DNA of 10,978 nucleotides from Pseudorhodobacter sp. (GTDB lineage Bacteria; Pseudomonadota; Alphaproteobacteria; Rhodobacterales; Rhodobacteraceae). Position numbers and translations under genes: made by a program. The stretch spans positions 1-10,978 of the forward strand of contig JAHEDL010000149.1 of NCBI GenBank assembly GCA_024641255.1, written 5' to 3'. Positions 1 through 6,148 of the stretch are shown piece after piece. The notes beneath the pieces were generated by a model. It was not told the origin of the DNA, made no database searches, and worked only from the letters and a program-made list of their open reading frames with translations. The stretch's first letter is position 1. Every line of letters starts with the position of its first letter.

Positions 1-167
1 CCGCCGACAAGCCGGTTCCGGGCAAGGTGCAGGCCGTCGCCTATGAAAAAGGTGCGATGGTTCGGGTGTCGGGCAACAACATCATCATGTCGCCGCCCTT
101 GGTGCTGACTTCGGCCGATGTTCAGGTGATCCTGTCGGCATTGGATGCCGGATTTGCGGCTCTGTAA
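1..167 (+). CDS. Class III (PLP-dependent) aminotransferase, C-terminal fragment
   Basis: Only the last 54 codons are present, read in the frame that begins at base 3 and ends in TAA at 165-167. The fragment includes GAMVRVSGNNIIMSPPLVLT and a final helix, SADVQVILSALDAGFAAL. In class III aminotransferases (omega-transaminases, acetylornithine- and DAPA-type enzymes) the C-terminal subdomain has this layout: a strand with a conserved Gly, then I(I/V)xSPPL(V/I)(I/L)T, then a closing helix. The enzyme would move an amino group between an amine or amino acid and an oxo-acid using pyridoxal phosphate. The PLP lysine and the substrate-determining residues lie upstream of the window, so the substrate cannot be assigned. 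It converges on the EamA gene, with a hairpin between them. Confidence 0.75.
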   Translation, partial: ADKPVPGKVQAVAYEKGAMVRVSGNNIIMSPPLVLTSADVQVILSALDAGFAAL

Positions 168-201
168 GGCTATTAGAGCCTGATTTTACCCTACCACAGC
201 C

Positions 202-223
202 AAGGGCGGTGCAAGCCGCCCTT
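202..223. terminator. Hairpin between convergent genes, possible bidirectional terminator
   Basis: A perfect 8-bp stem (AAGGGCGG at 202-209, CCGCCCTT at 216-223) closes a 6-base loop. It lies 34 bases past the aminotransferase stop and overlaps the last two bases of the EamA stop codon, the expected place for a terminator shared by convergent genes. Neither strand has a proper U-run after the stem, so intrinsic termination would be weak or need a factor. The stem is seen directly; the function is inferred. Confidence 0.4.
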
Positions 224-1094
224 AGGCCACCGTCTTTAGCCGCGAAAGCTGCACCGCCAAAATCCCCGCCGCCGCGATGCCGACGCCGATCATATCCAGC
301 GTGCCAATATGTTCGCCCAACAGCAGCGTTGCCACCATCACGCCGAAGAATGGATTCAGAAAGTGAAACGCCGCCGCTTTCACCGCGCCAACGCGCCGCA
401 CAAGCGTGAACCACAGCAGCGTCGCCGTCAGACCCGGCACGAAGATCTGATAAAAGAACGCCACAACCAACGGCACGCTCCACACCACATGATGCGTCTC
501 TGACAGCGCAGAAACCAGCCCCAGCGCCATCGACCCGACCAGCATCTGCAACCCCACCACCATCAACAGGTTACCGCCCGCGCTGGCCGACCGCACCGTC
601 AGCGTGGCCACCGCCAAGGCCGTTGCCCCCGCGATGCACAGCAAAATCCCAACCGGATCAGCGCCGCCTTCAACCCGCCCGCCCATGATCAGCGCAACGC
701 CAAGAAAACCCGCAAGTAGACCCGAAAGGCCGATTAGAGACACTTTTTCACCGCGCAACACCCAACCCAACAGCGCCACAATCAGCGGCATCGCCGAGGC
801 GATGATAGAGGCAAGCGATGCCTCGACCCATTGCAGCGCAATGAAATTCAACCCCAGATACAGCGCGTTCTGGCACAGCCCAAAAATCACCACAGATCGC
901 GCCTGCGGCCCAGACAACCGCCAGCTTTGCCCCAGCGCCCGCGCCACCACCACGGCAAGCAGCCCCGAGATCAGAAACCGCAGCGACAGCGCCATCAACG
1001 GCGGCGCGCCCGCCACGATGATCCGCGCCGTGGCAAACGCCGATGACCACATCAGCGAAAACGCCAACCCCATGAAAATCGCACGAATGTCCAT
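222..1094 (-). CDS. EamA/DMT-superfamily membrane transporter
   Basis: This 290-residue protein is almost entirely hydrophobic and has the two-repeat, ten-helix plan of the drug/metabolite transporter superfamily. The first EamA repeat covers about residues 5-137 and contains FNEAMA-like features: an early WSSAF segment (16-20), SLRFLISG (37-44) and EKVSLIGLSGLLAGFLGVAL (116-135). The second covers about 147-283 and ends in FLNPFFGVMVATLLLGEH (245-262) and MIGVGIAAAGILAV, the standard EamA closing pattern. Such proteins sit in the inner membrane and commonly export amino acids, other metabolites or drugs; the substrate cannot be read from sequence. The ATG at 1092-1094 has a GGGA about 12 bases upstream. 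The HU terminator lies just before it, so the gene probably has its own transcription start or depends on read-through. Confidence 0.88.
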   Translation of the reverse strand: MDIRAIFMGLAFSLMWSSAFATARIIVAGAPPLMALSLRFLISGLLAVVVARALGQSWRLSGPQARSVVIFGLCQNALYLGLNFIALQWVEASLASIIASAMPLIVALLGWVLRGEKVSLIGLSGLLAGFLGVALIMGGRVEGGADPVGILLCIAGATALAVATLTVRSASAGGNLLMVVGLQMLVGSMALGLVSALSETHHVVWSVPLVVAFFYQIFVPGLTATLLWFTLVRRVGAVKAAAFHFLNPFFGVMVATLLLGEHIGTLDMIGVGIAAAGILAVQLSRLKTVA

Positions 1095-1117
1095 GATCTA
1101 CGTGTCCCGCCAAATGA

Positions 1118-1144
1118 AAAGGGCCGCCCCTTGGGCGACCCTTT
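1118..1144 (-). terminator. Rho-independent terminator of the HU gene
   Basis: Read on the minus strand, an 11-bp stem (1144-1134 with 1128-1118) forms with one G-U pair and a 5-base loop (1129-1133), followed by TTTTC. The position that is a mismatch on the plus strand (C1124/A1138) becomes a G-U wobble on the minus strand, so the hairpin is oriented for transcripts leaving HU, whose stop lies 37 bases upstream. It separates HU from the EamA gene. Confidence 0.7.
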
Positions 1145-1180
1145 CAAGCCTTGCAGCGGCCCGCAAGGGCCAATTCAACC

Positions 1181-1468
1181 TTAGGCGTTGACGCTGTCTT
1201 TCAGCGCTTTCGCGATCGAGAATTTGACCTGCTTGTCAGCAGCTTTGGTCACGGTCTCGCCAGTGGCCGGGTTGCGAACCTGACGCTCCGGGCGCTCACG
1301 GCACACCATTTTGCCCAGACCCGGCAGGGTCACCGAACCACCGTCAGCCACTTCGCGGGCCACAACAGCAGCCACAGCATCCAGTGCGGCCGAAGCGGTT
1401 TTCTTATCTGCGCCCATGGCGTCTGCAATAGCGGCCAGCAACTGGGTTTTGGTCATCGCTTTGGTCAT
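1181..1468 (-). CDS. hupB: HU-family histone-like DNA-binding protein
   Basis: This 95-residue protein has the length and full pattern of bacterial HU: two N-terminal helices (MTKTQLLAAIADAMG, then KKTASAALDAVAAVVAREVA), a beta saddle with VTLPGLGKM (46-54), the DNA-binding arm with RERPERQVRNPATGE (57-71) and the C-terminal helix SIAKALKDSVNA. Pro67, in the arm tip RNPATG (65-70), is the residue that in known HU and IHF structures intercalates between DNA bases. HU dimers bend and wrap DNA and shape the nucleoid. The ATG at 1466-1468 has an AGAAGGA Shine-Dalgarno seven bases upstream. The frame stays open upstream to a GTG at 1577-1579, but that would add 37 residues foreign to the family. 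A terminator follows, and the 132 bases to the AMP nucleosidase stop must contain its promoter, which I could not place. Confidence 0.93.
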   Translation of the reverse strand: MTKAMTKTQLLAAIADAMGADKKTASAALDAVAAVVAREVADGGSVTLPGLGKMVCRERPERQVRNPATGETVTKAADKQVKFSIAKALKDSVNA

Positions 1469-1600
1469 TTTATATCCTTCTTTCCGACCCATCCTGTAGC
1501 CGTGGGCCTTTTTCGTACCTGTCAGGCGAATATGCCCGCTTTTCACGGTTTCCGTCGCCAAGGCAAGTGCTTTATGCACAAAATAAGGGATTTCCGCACG

Positions 1601-3079
1601 TCACAGGAAGGCGGTTTCTTCAAAACTCCGCAGTTTCCGGCTATGAATCCGTTCAATCGGCATGTCACGCAACCGCTCCATCGCGCGGATGCCAATTTGC
1701 AGATGGCGGCTGACTTGGGTCTTGTAGAACTCCGAAGCCATGCCCGGCAGCTTCAACTCGCCATGCAGCGGTTTGTCGGAAACGCACAGCAAAGTGCCAT
1801 AGGGCACCCGAAACCGAAAGCCGTTGGCGGCGATGGTGGCGCTTTCCATATCCAGCGCGATGGCACGCGATTGCGACAGCCGACGCACCGGGCCGGATTT
1901 GTCGCGCAATTCCCAATTGCGGTTATCAATCGTCGCCACCGTGCCGGTCCGCATGATCCGCTTAAGCTCATAGCCGTCCAGTTGCGTGACCTCGGCCACC
2001 GCCTCTTGCAAGGCGATCTGAATTTCCGCCAACGCCGGAATCGGCACCCAAACCGGCAGATCATCGTCCAGCACATGATCTTCGCGCAGATAGGCATGCG
2101 CCAGACAAAAATCGCCCAGGCTTTGTGAATTCCGTAGCCCCGCGCAATGCCCCACCATCAACCAGGCGTGCGGGCGCAGCACAGCGATATGGTCGGTGGC
2201 GGTTTTTGCGTTCGACGGACCAACGCCAATGTTCACCAAGGTAATGCCGTTCCCGTCCGCCCGCTTCAGGTGATAGGTCGGCATCTGCGGCGTTTTCGAT
2301 GAGGGCGCAATCAGCCCATCCGCCGTGGTGATTTCCTGATTTCCCGTCGCCACAAAGCTGGTGTAGCCCAAGCTTGGGTCTGCCAGCGCGGTGCGGGCAT
2401 AGGCTTCGAACTCATCGACGTAGAACTGATAGTTGGTAAACAGAACGTGGTTCTGGAAATGCGTCGCGTCCGTCGCGGTGTAATGCGACAGACGGGCAAG
2501 GCTATAGTCCACCCGCTGCGCCGTAAACGGCGCCAAGGGGGCCGACCCATCGGCATTATGGGTGCGGGTGCCGTTAACGATGTCGTCATTCGTCGTTGCC
2601 AAATCCGGCACATCGAACACGTCACGCAGCGAAAACTCCAGCACCCCCTCTTGCGGCACCGACACTGCCGGATTGCCCGCAACCGCGAAATGCACCGGGA
2701 TTGGCGTGTCAGAATAGCCAATCTGCACCGGCACATCGTGGTTTTGCATCAACAGGCTGATCTGCTGCACCAGATAATTGCGAAACAGATCGGGGCGGGT
2801 GATCGTGGTCGAATAGAAGCCGGGGCCCGCCACATGGCCAAAGGCAAGCCGGCTGTCCGTTTTGCTATGGCTGGCAACCGCCAAGCGAATTTCTGGATAA
2901 AACGCGCGAATACGGCTGGCAGGCTTGGCGCCTGTTACCGCCGCGCTGAAATGGCGTGACAGAAAGCCAGTGGCCTCAAGATACAGCACCTCAAGGCGCG
3001 CGACGGCTTTGGCCGCATCGGTAAAGGTTTCGGCGGGAAAACTGTCCGGGGTCAGAACCCGGGCGGAAGCATCATTCAT
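1601..3079 (-). CDS. amn: AMP nucleosidase
   Basis: The 492-residue product matches the AMP nucleosidase family in length (E. coli Amn is about 484 residues) and layout. The N-terminal half (about 25-200) is the Amn-specific domain, with GPGFYSTTITRPDLFRNYL (85-103). The C-terminal half is a nucleoside-phosphorylase-like fold: NIGVGPSNAKTATDHI (283-298), the phosphate-site-like MVGHCAGLR (308-316), the ribose-binding segment ALDMESATIAANG (408-420) and SDKPLHG (434-440), whose Asp is the presumed general acid. The enzyme hydrolyses AMP to adenine and ribose 5-phosphate in the cytoplasm, controlling AMP levels and feeding purine salvage. A purine-rich GAAGAAG about eight bases upstream supports the ATG at 3077-3079. 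The methyltransferase lies 78 bases upstream on the same strand, so co-transcription is possible. Confidence 0.93.
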   Translation of the reverse strand: MNDASARVLTPDSFPAETFTDAAKAVARLEVLYLEATGFLSRHFSAAVTGAKPASRIRAFYPEIRLAVASHSKTDSRLAFGHVAGPGFYSTTITRPDLFRNYLVQQISLLMQNHDVPVQIGYSDTPIPVHFAVAGNPAVSVPQEGVLEFSLRDVFDVPDLATTNDDIVNGTRTHNADGSAPLAPFTAQRVDYSLARLSHYTATDATHFQNHVLFTNYQFYVDEFEAYARTALADPSLGYTSFVATGNQEITTADGLIAPSSKTPQMPTYHLKRADGNGITLVNIGVGPSNAKTATDHIAVLRPHAWLMVGHCAGLRNSQSLGDFCLAHAYLREDHVLDDDLPVWVPIPALAEIQIALQEAVAEVTQLDGYELKRIMRTGTVATIDNRNWELRDKSGPVRRLSQSRAIALDMESATIAANGFRFRVPYGTLLCVSDKPLHGELKLPGMASEFYKTQVSRHLQIGIRAMERLRDMPIERIHSRKLRSFEETAFL

Positions 3080-3108
3080 CGGTTCATCTTCTTCTTTTTT
3101 GATCGGCC

Positions 3109-3137
3109 ATCTAAGGCCGCAGCCTGCAATTTCGCAA
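3109..3137 (-). promoter_or_regulatory. Weak candidate promoter for AMP nucleosidase
   Basis: On the minus strand TTGCGA (3137-3132) and TTAGAT (3114-3109) are separated by 17 bases, giving a transcription start near 3101 and a leader of about 20 bases before amn. The boxes match the sigma-70 consensus at only 4 and 3 positions, so this is tentative. The -10 box also lies in the loop of a 5-bp hairpin. Confidence 0.22.
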
Positions 3138-3157
3138 GTAAAGTCTTGATGACGCCC

Positions 3158-3796
3158 CTACACCGCGCGGAACAGCGCAACCTGCGCATGGTCATTGGCG
3201 TGTTCGGCATCCAGCCGTTGCGCCGCTTCGCCGTAAACCTGCACCTCGATCAGTTGCAGGTCAGCAATCCTGCCCTGCTGCTGCAAATCGGCCAGCACCC
3301 AGTCAAAACCCTGCGCCGTCCACACCCGTTCGTTGATCGAAAGCGCAAACTGCGCGCCGGGGTTCGCCACCGCCAACAGCGGGCCAAACGCCTCTGGCCC
3401 GACATGCCCGGCGGTAAAGGTGCCAGAGCTGGTAACCCCGTTATACCGCCGCGTCAGCGGCAAGCTTTGGGTCACATCGGCCCGGAAAAGCGCATGATAG
3501 AGCCGCTTTTCCGCCGCCCTCTCTAACATTTCGGGCGAAAAATCCAGGCCGTCGATTTCATCCGTAAACCCCAAGGCGCGCAGATTTTCTGCCAGCAATC
3601 CGGTGCCCGCGCCAACATCCAGAACCGGCCCACGCCCGCCTGCGGCCACAAAGGCCGCCGCAACATGGCCCGGCAGCCGATACTGCATTTCGGCCACAAA
3701 GCCGGTTTCATAGCTGGCGGCCCAATCCCGATACAACCGCAACGTGGCATCGGCGGAAGGCGAGGTCAGGGCGGCCGTCAAATCAGGTTTTGTCAT
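3158..3796 (-). CDS. Class I SAM-dependent methyltransferase
   Basis: This 212-residue protein carries the Rossmann-fold methyltransferase signatures. Motif I is VLDVGAGTGLLAE (58-70), which binds S-adenosylmethionine. An acidic motif II follows in DGLDFSPEMLERA (82-94), then a motif III/IV region with RADVTQSLPL (105-114) and SSGTFTAGHVGPEAF (123-137). The N-terminal YRDWAASYETGF and the spacing recall the small methyltransferases annotated as Williams-Beuren region 27/METTL27-like; this is a resemblance from memory. The acceptor (small molecule or protein) is unknown. The ATG at 3794-3796 has only a weak GAG upstream. The gene is divergent from the SDR gene across 75 bases and is followed on the same strand by amn. 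I see no functional link to either. Confidence 0.82.
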   Translation of the reverse strand: MTKPDLTAALTSPSADATLRLYRDWAASYETGFVAEMQYRLPGHVAAAFVAAGGRGPVLDVGAGTGLLAENLRALGFTDEIDGLDFSPEMLERAAEKRLYHALFRADVTQSLPLTRRYNGVTSSGTFTAGHVGPEAFGPLLAVANPGAQFALSINERVWTAQGFDWVLADLQQQGRIADLQLIEVQVYGEAAQRLDAEHANDHAQVALFRAV

Positions 3797-3871
3797 GGCG
3801 CCATCTCGACACGGGCTTGCTTAAAAATCAACTGGGTTGCAGGCGGCGTCACCTGCGGGAATACTGGCGGC

Positions 3872-4711
3872 ATGAAAACCCTGCTTTCCCTTGGCCACGG
3901 CTATTCCTGCGCGGCGCTTGCCGCCCGCCTGCTTCCCTTGGGGTGGCGGGTGATCGGCACCACCCGCAGCGCCAGCAACCTTGACCGTCTGCGCGCCAGC
4001 GGGGTTGAACCCCTGCTTTGGCCCTTTGATCTGGACCCCGCCTTGGCGCAAGCCAGCCATATTCTGGCCTCTGCCGCGCCGGATGGGTCGGGTGACCCGT
4101 TTCTGCACGCCGCTTTGCCACTTATCTGCGCCGCGCGGCCAGAATGGGTCGGCTACCTGTCAACCACTGCGGTTTATGGCGATCATCAGGGCGCTTGGGT
4201 GGACGAAGATACCCCCGTCACGCCGCAATCGGCCCGCGCGGTTGCCCGTGTGCTGGCCGAACGGCAATGGCTAGCCACCGGTTTGCCGGTGCATATCTTC
4301 CGGCTGGCGGGCATCTATGGCCCCGGCCGTGGCCCGTTTGAAAAGGTGCGCGATGGCAGCGCCCGGCGTATCATCAAGCCCGGTCAGGTGTTCAGCCGCA
4401 TTCACGTCGATGACATTGCCGAAACGCTGCTTGGGTCGGTCAACCACCCGAACCCCGGTCGCATCTATAACGTCTGCGACGATGATCCCGCCCGCCCCGA
4501 AGACGTTCTGGCCCACGCCGCCGCCCTGCTTGGCCTGCCAGAGCCGCCCGCAGTGCCCTATGATCAGGCCGAAATGACCCCGATGGCCCGCAGCTTTTAT
4601 GGCGAATCGAAAAAGGTCAGCAACGCGCGCATCAAGACCGAACTGCAGGTGCAATTGCATCACCCGACCTATCGCGAAGGCCTCGCGGCGCTGCTGGCAC
4701 AAGGGCAGTAA
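3872..4711 (+). CDS. YeeZ-like atypical SDR / NAD(P)-dependent epimerase-family protein
   Basis: The 279-residue product has an N-terminal Rossmann nucleotide-binding motif GHGYSCAALAARL (8-20) in place of the usual GxxGxxG, then LSTTAVYGDHQG (96-107), the strand RLAGIYGPGRGPF (144-156) and IHVDDIAETL (177-186), all typical of extended SDR/epimerase folds. The catalytic YxxxK expected about 25 residues after the Ser-Thr is absent: that region reads ARAVARVLAERQW, with no tyrosine. The same loss is known in E. coli YeeZ, which this protein resembles in length and order of motifs. It probably still binds a dinucleotide, but the reaction is unknown. The ATG at 3872-3874 lacks a clear Shine-Dalgarno. 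The in-frame region upstream runs antisense through the methyltransferase and is not family-like. A TetR gene follows after 6 bases. Confidence 0.82.
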   Translation: MKTLLSLGHGYSCAALAARLLPLGWRVIGTTRSASNLDRLRASGVEPLLWPFDLDPALAQASHILASAAPDGSGDPFLHAALPLICAARPEWVGYLSTTAVYGDHQGAWVDEDTPVTPQSARAVARVLAERQWLATGLPVHIFRLAGIYGPGRGPFEKVRDGSARRIIKPGQVFSRIHVDDIAETLLGSVNHPNPGRIYNVCDDDPARPEDVLAHAAALLGLPEPPAVPYDQAEMTPMARSFYGESKKVSNARIKTELQVQLHHPTYREGLAALLAQGQ

Positions 4712-4717
4712 CACAGC

Positions 4718-5314
4718 ATGGGCAAGCTTTCGCGCGAAGAGCGGCGGGCGCAACTGATCGAAGCCACGATCAAAGTGCTGGCGATCAAGGGCTATGCCCG
4801 CACCACCCTGTCCGACGTTGCCGATTGCGCCGGGCTGTCGCACGGTCTGGTCAACTTTCACTTTCAGTCGAAAGACCTGCTGCTGTCGGAAACCCTCGCG
4901 TATTTATCGGTCGAATATGTGCAAAACTGGCGCACTGCCTTGGCCAATGCCGCCAAGGACCCCGCGGCACAGCTTACCGCCTTGATCCGCGCCGATTTCC
5001 GCCCCGAACTTTGCACGCCACAGCGGCTTGCGGCCTGGTGTGCTTTTTGGGGCGAAGCGCAAAGTCGGCCGCTCTATCAAGAAAAATGCGGCTCTAACAA
5101 CGCCGAATACGTCGCGAAACTGGAAGAGTTATGCGCCGCTTTGCTGGGGCCGAATGGCAATGCGGTGCGGGTGGCCCGCGCCATTCGTGTTACCGCCGAA
5201 GGTCTTTGGATGGATCTTGTCACGCAGGTCGACCCCTATTCGCTGGTCGAAGCCGAAAATACCGCAATCGCCTGCATGGCGGCCTTTTTTCCGGCATTGT
5301 CGCCCGCAGATTAA
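4718..5314 (+). CDS. TetR-family transcriptional regulator, BetI-like
   Basis: This 198-residue protein has an N-terminal TetR helix-turn-helix domain (about residues 10-56), with ATIKVLAIKGYARTTLSDVA leading into the recognition segment AGLSHGLVNFHFQSKDLLL. The C-terminal ligand-binding domain carries AWCAFWGEAQSRPLYQEKC and a late EGLWMDLV, which align by eye with the AFW and DGLW segments of BetI, the choline-responsive repressor. No choline or glycine-betaine genes are in the window, so BetI function is not implied. It begins 6 bases after the SDR stop, with AAGGGCAG overlapping the SDR 3' end as a likely ribosome site, so the two are probably one operon and the SDR is its first candidate target. 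It ends tail to tail with another BetI-like regulator. Confidence 0.88.
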   Translation: MGKLSREERRAQLIEATIKVLAIKGYARTTLSDVADCAGLSHGLVNFHFQSKDLLLSETLAYLSVEYVQNWRTALANAAKDPAAQLTALIRADFRPELCTPQRLAAWCAFWGEAQSRPLYQEKCGSNNAEYVAKLEELCAALLGPNGNAVRVARAIRVTAEGLWMDLVTQVDPYSLVEAENTAIACMAAFFPALSPAD

Positions 5315-5916
5315 GCCGCCAAAATTTTGCGCACCAAATACATGCAGCAATCCAGCCCGTTTTGCACCGCTTGGCTGTCGCGCCGCCGCATCCAATCCAG
5401 CCACAGCCCATCCAGCGTGGCGATGATCGTATCTGACACCATCTGCACCTTGCCGCGCCGCGCTGGATTTTCGCCCGCAACCGCGATCAGCAACGCATCC
5501 AACTCGTCGCGATAGCGCTGGTATAAGGCGTGTTCGGTTTCGGCAATCGCCGGATGCGCCAGCGCCGCCGACCACAGGTCAATGCGGGTGCGCACGTGAT
5601 CTGGCTGCAGGAAATAATCACCGAAACCCGCCACTAAATAGGCTCTAACCTGCTCGATAGGCTCTTGTGCCGACGTTTCCAGCCCTTGGTCGGTTGCCGC
5701 GCGCAACGTGGCAGACGCCAGCTTGTAGGCTTCCGACAAAACTTCATCCATGCCGGAAAAATTGTAAGAGATATGCCCCAGCGAAATATCGGCCTCGGCC
5801 GCGACCTTGCGCGCCGTCAGCGCCGCATAGCCCTTGGTTTGCAGCACTTTAAGCGCCGCGCGAACAATGTCGCCGCGTCGATCGCGGCTATGGCCTGTTG
5901 GGCGTCTGGGTTTCAT
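5311..5916 (-). CDS. TetR-family transcriptional regulator, BetI-like (second copy)
   Basis: From the ATG at 5914-5916 the protein is 201 residues. It has a basic N-terminus (MKPRRPTGHSRDRRGD), a TetR helix-turn-helix domain (about 15-62, with TARKVAAEADISLGHISYNF) and a C-terminal domain with DLWSAALAHPAIAE and DGLWLDWMRRR, again the BetI-type ligand-binding pattern. The start is uncertain: no good Shine-Dalgarno precedes this ATG. A GTG two codons earlier and a TTG at 5965-5967 (218 residues) are also in frame, but the extra residues are not TetR-like. Its stop shares the TTAA at 5311-5314 with the stop of the convergent regulator. It is divergent from terC, so autoregulation or control of terC is conceivable, but I found no clear palindromic operator. 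Target and ligand are unknown. Confidence 0.85.
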   Translation of the reverse strand: MKPRRPTGHSRDRRGDIVRAALKVLQTKGYAALTARKVAAEADISLGHISYNFSGMDEVLSEAYKLASATLRAATDQGLETSAQEPIEQVRAYLVAGFGDYFLQPDHVRTRIDLWSAALAHPAIAETEHALYQRYRDELDALLIAVAGENPARRGKVQMVSDTIIATLDGLWLDWMRRRDSQAVQNGLDCCMYLVRKILAA

Positions 5917-6000
5917 GCGCACATCGGTGACAATCAAGCCTCTCACGTCAAGACTTAATGCAACCAAGGGGTGATTTTGCGCGGATTTCCGATTAAGGCG

Positions 6001-6028
6001 TTGAAATGCGAAATCTTACACATATCTT
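6001..6028 (+). promoter_or_regulatory. Sigma-70-type promoter for terC
   Basis: TTGAAA (6001-6006, 5 of 6 to consensus) and TATCTT (6023-6028, 4 of 6) are separated by 16 bases. Transcription would begin near 6035-6037, exactly where the closing stem of the terC leader starts, which strengthens both calls. Confidence 0.5.
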
Positions 6029-6036
6029 GAACCTGC

Positions 6037-6148
6037 GGGCCGGGCCCCTCTGACGATCATGGATCGTGATGTCGGACCGCATCGAGTGCGCTCGATGTCA
6101 TGCCCGGACCCTTCGGCTGACCTCTGGCGCGAACAACAGAGAGGTCGA
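6037..6148 (+). ncRNA. Structured cis-regulatory leader of terC (candidate terC RNA motif)
   Basis: The RNA can form a closing stem, 6037-6045 with 6102-6111 (nine pairs, A6108 bulged). It encloses two hairpins: one at about 6052-6073 (ACGATC/GATCGT, or an alternative 7-bp register) and one perfect 7-bp stem at 6080-6086/6091-6097 with loop TGCG. Downstream, 6119-6125 pairs perfectly with 6140-6146 (14-base loop), placing most of the Shine-Dalgarno AGAGAGG (6138-6144) in the 3' strand of the stem, directly before the ATG at 6149. This is an aptamer-like domain followed by a ribosome-site switch. A conserved 'terC RNA motif' of Alphaproteobacteria and Pseudomonadales has been described upstream of terC genes, with ligand unassigned as far as I recall. 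I could not compare against its alignment. The yybP-ykoY manganese riboswitch consensus is not apparent. Confidence 0.65.

Noticed and set aside
1151..2128. Long plus-strand open frame opposite HU and AMP nucleosidase
   Set aside because: It is antisense to two confidently identified genes, is rich in Arg/His/Gln as expected for an opposite-strand frame in high-G+C DNA, and has no recognisable domain.
3095..3119. Hairpin with a run of six T as terminator after the methyltransferase
   Set aside because: The T-run precedes the hairpin on the plus strand, so minus-strand transcripts see a run of A after the 5-bp stem; this is wrong for an intrinsic terminator.
4271..4861. Minus-strand open frame opposite the SDR and TetR genes
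   Set aside because: It crosses the boundary of two well-supported plus-strand genes and shows no domain.
5917..5967. TTG-initiated 17-residue extension of the second TetR regulator
   Set aside because: The added residues are not TetR-like and have no ribosome site; the ATG at 5914-5916 gives a usual TetR length.
6030..6148. yybP-ykoY manganese riboswitch before terC
   Set aside because: The GGGGAGUAG-type internal loop and the matching downstream loop that I recall for this riboswitch are not present, although the leader is structured.
6059..6148. 30-residue N-terminal extension of TerC from the ATG at 6059
   Set aside because: This region forms the leader RNA structure, the encoded residues are charged and unlike TerC N-termini, and the ribosome site points to 6149.
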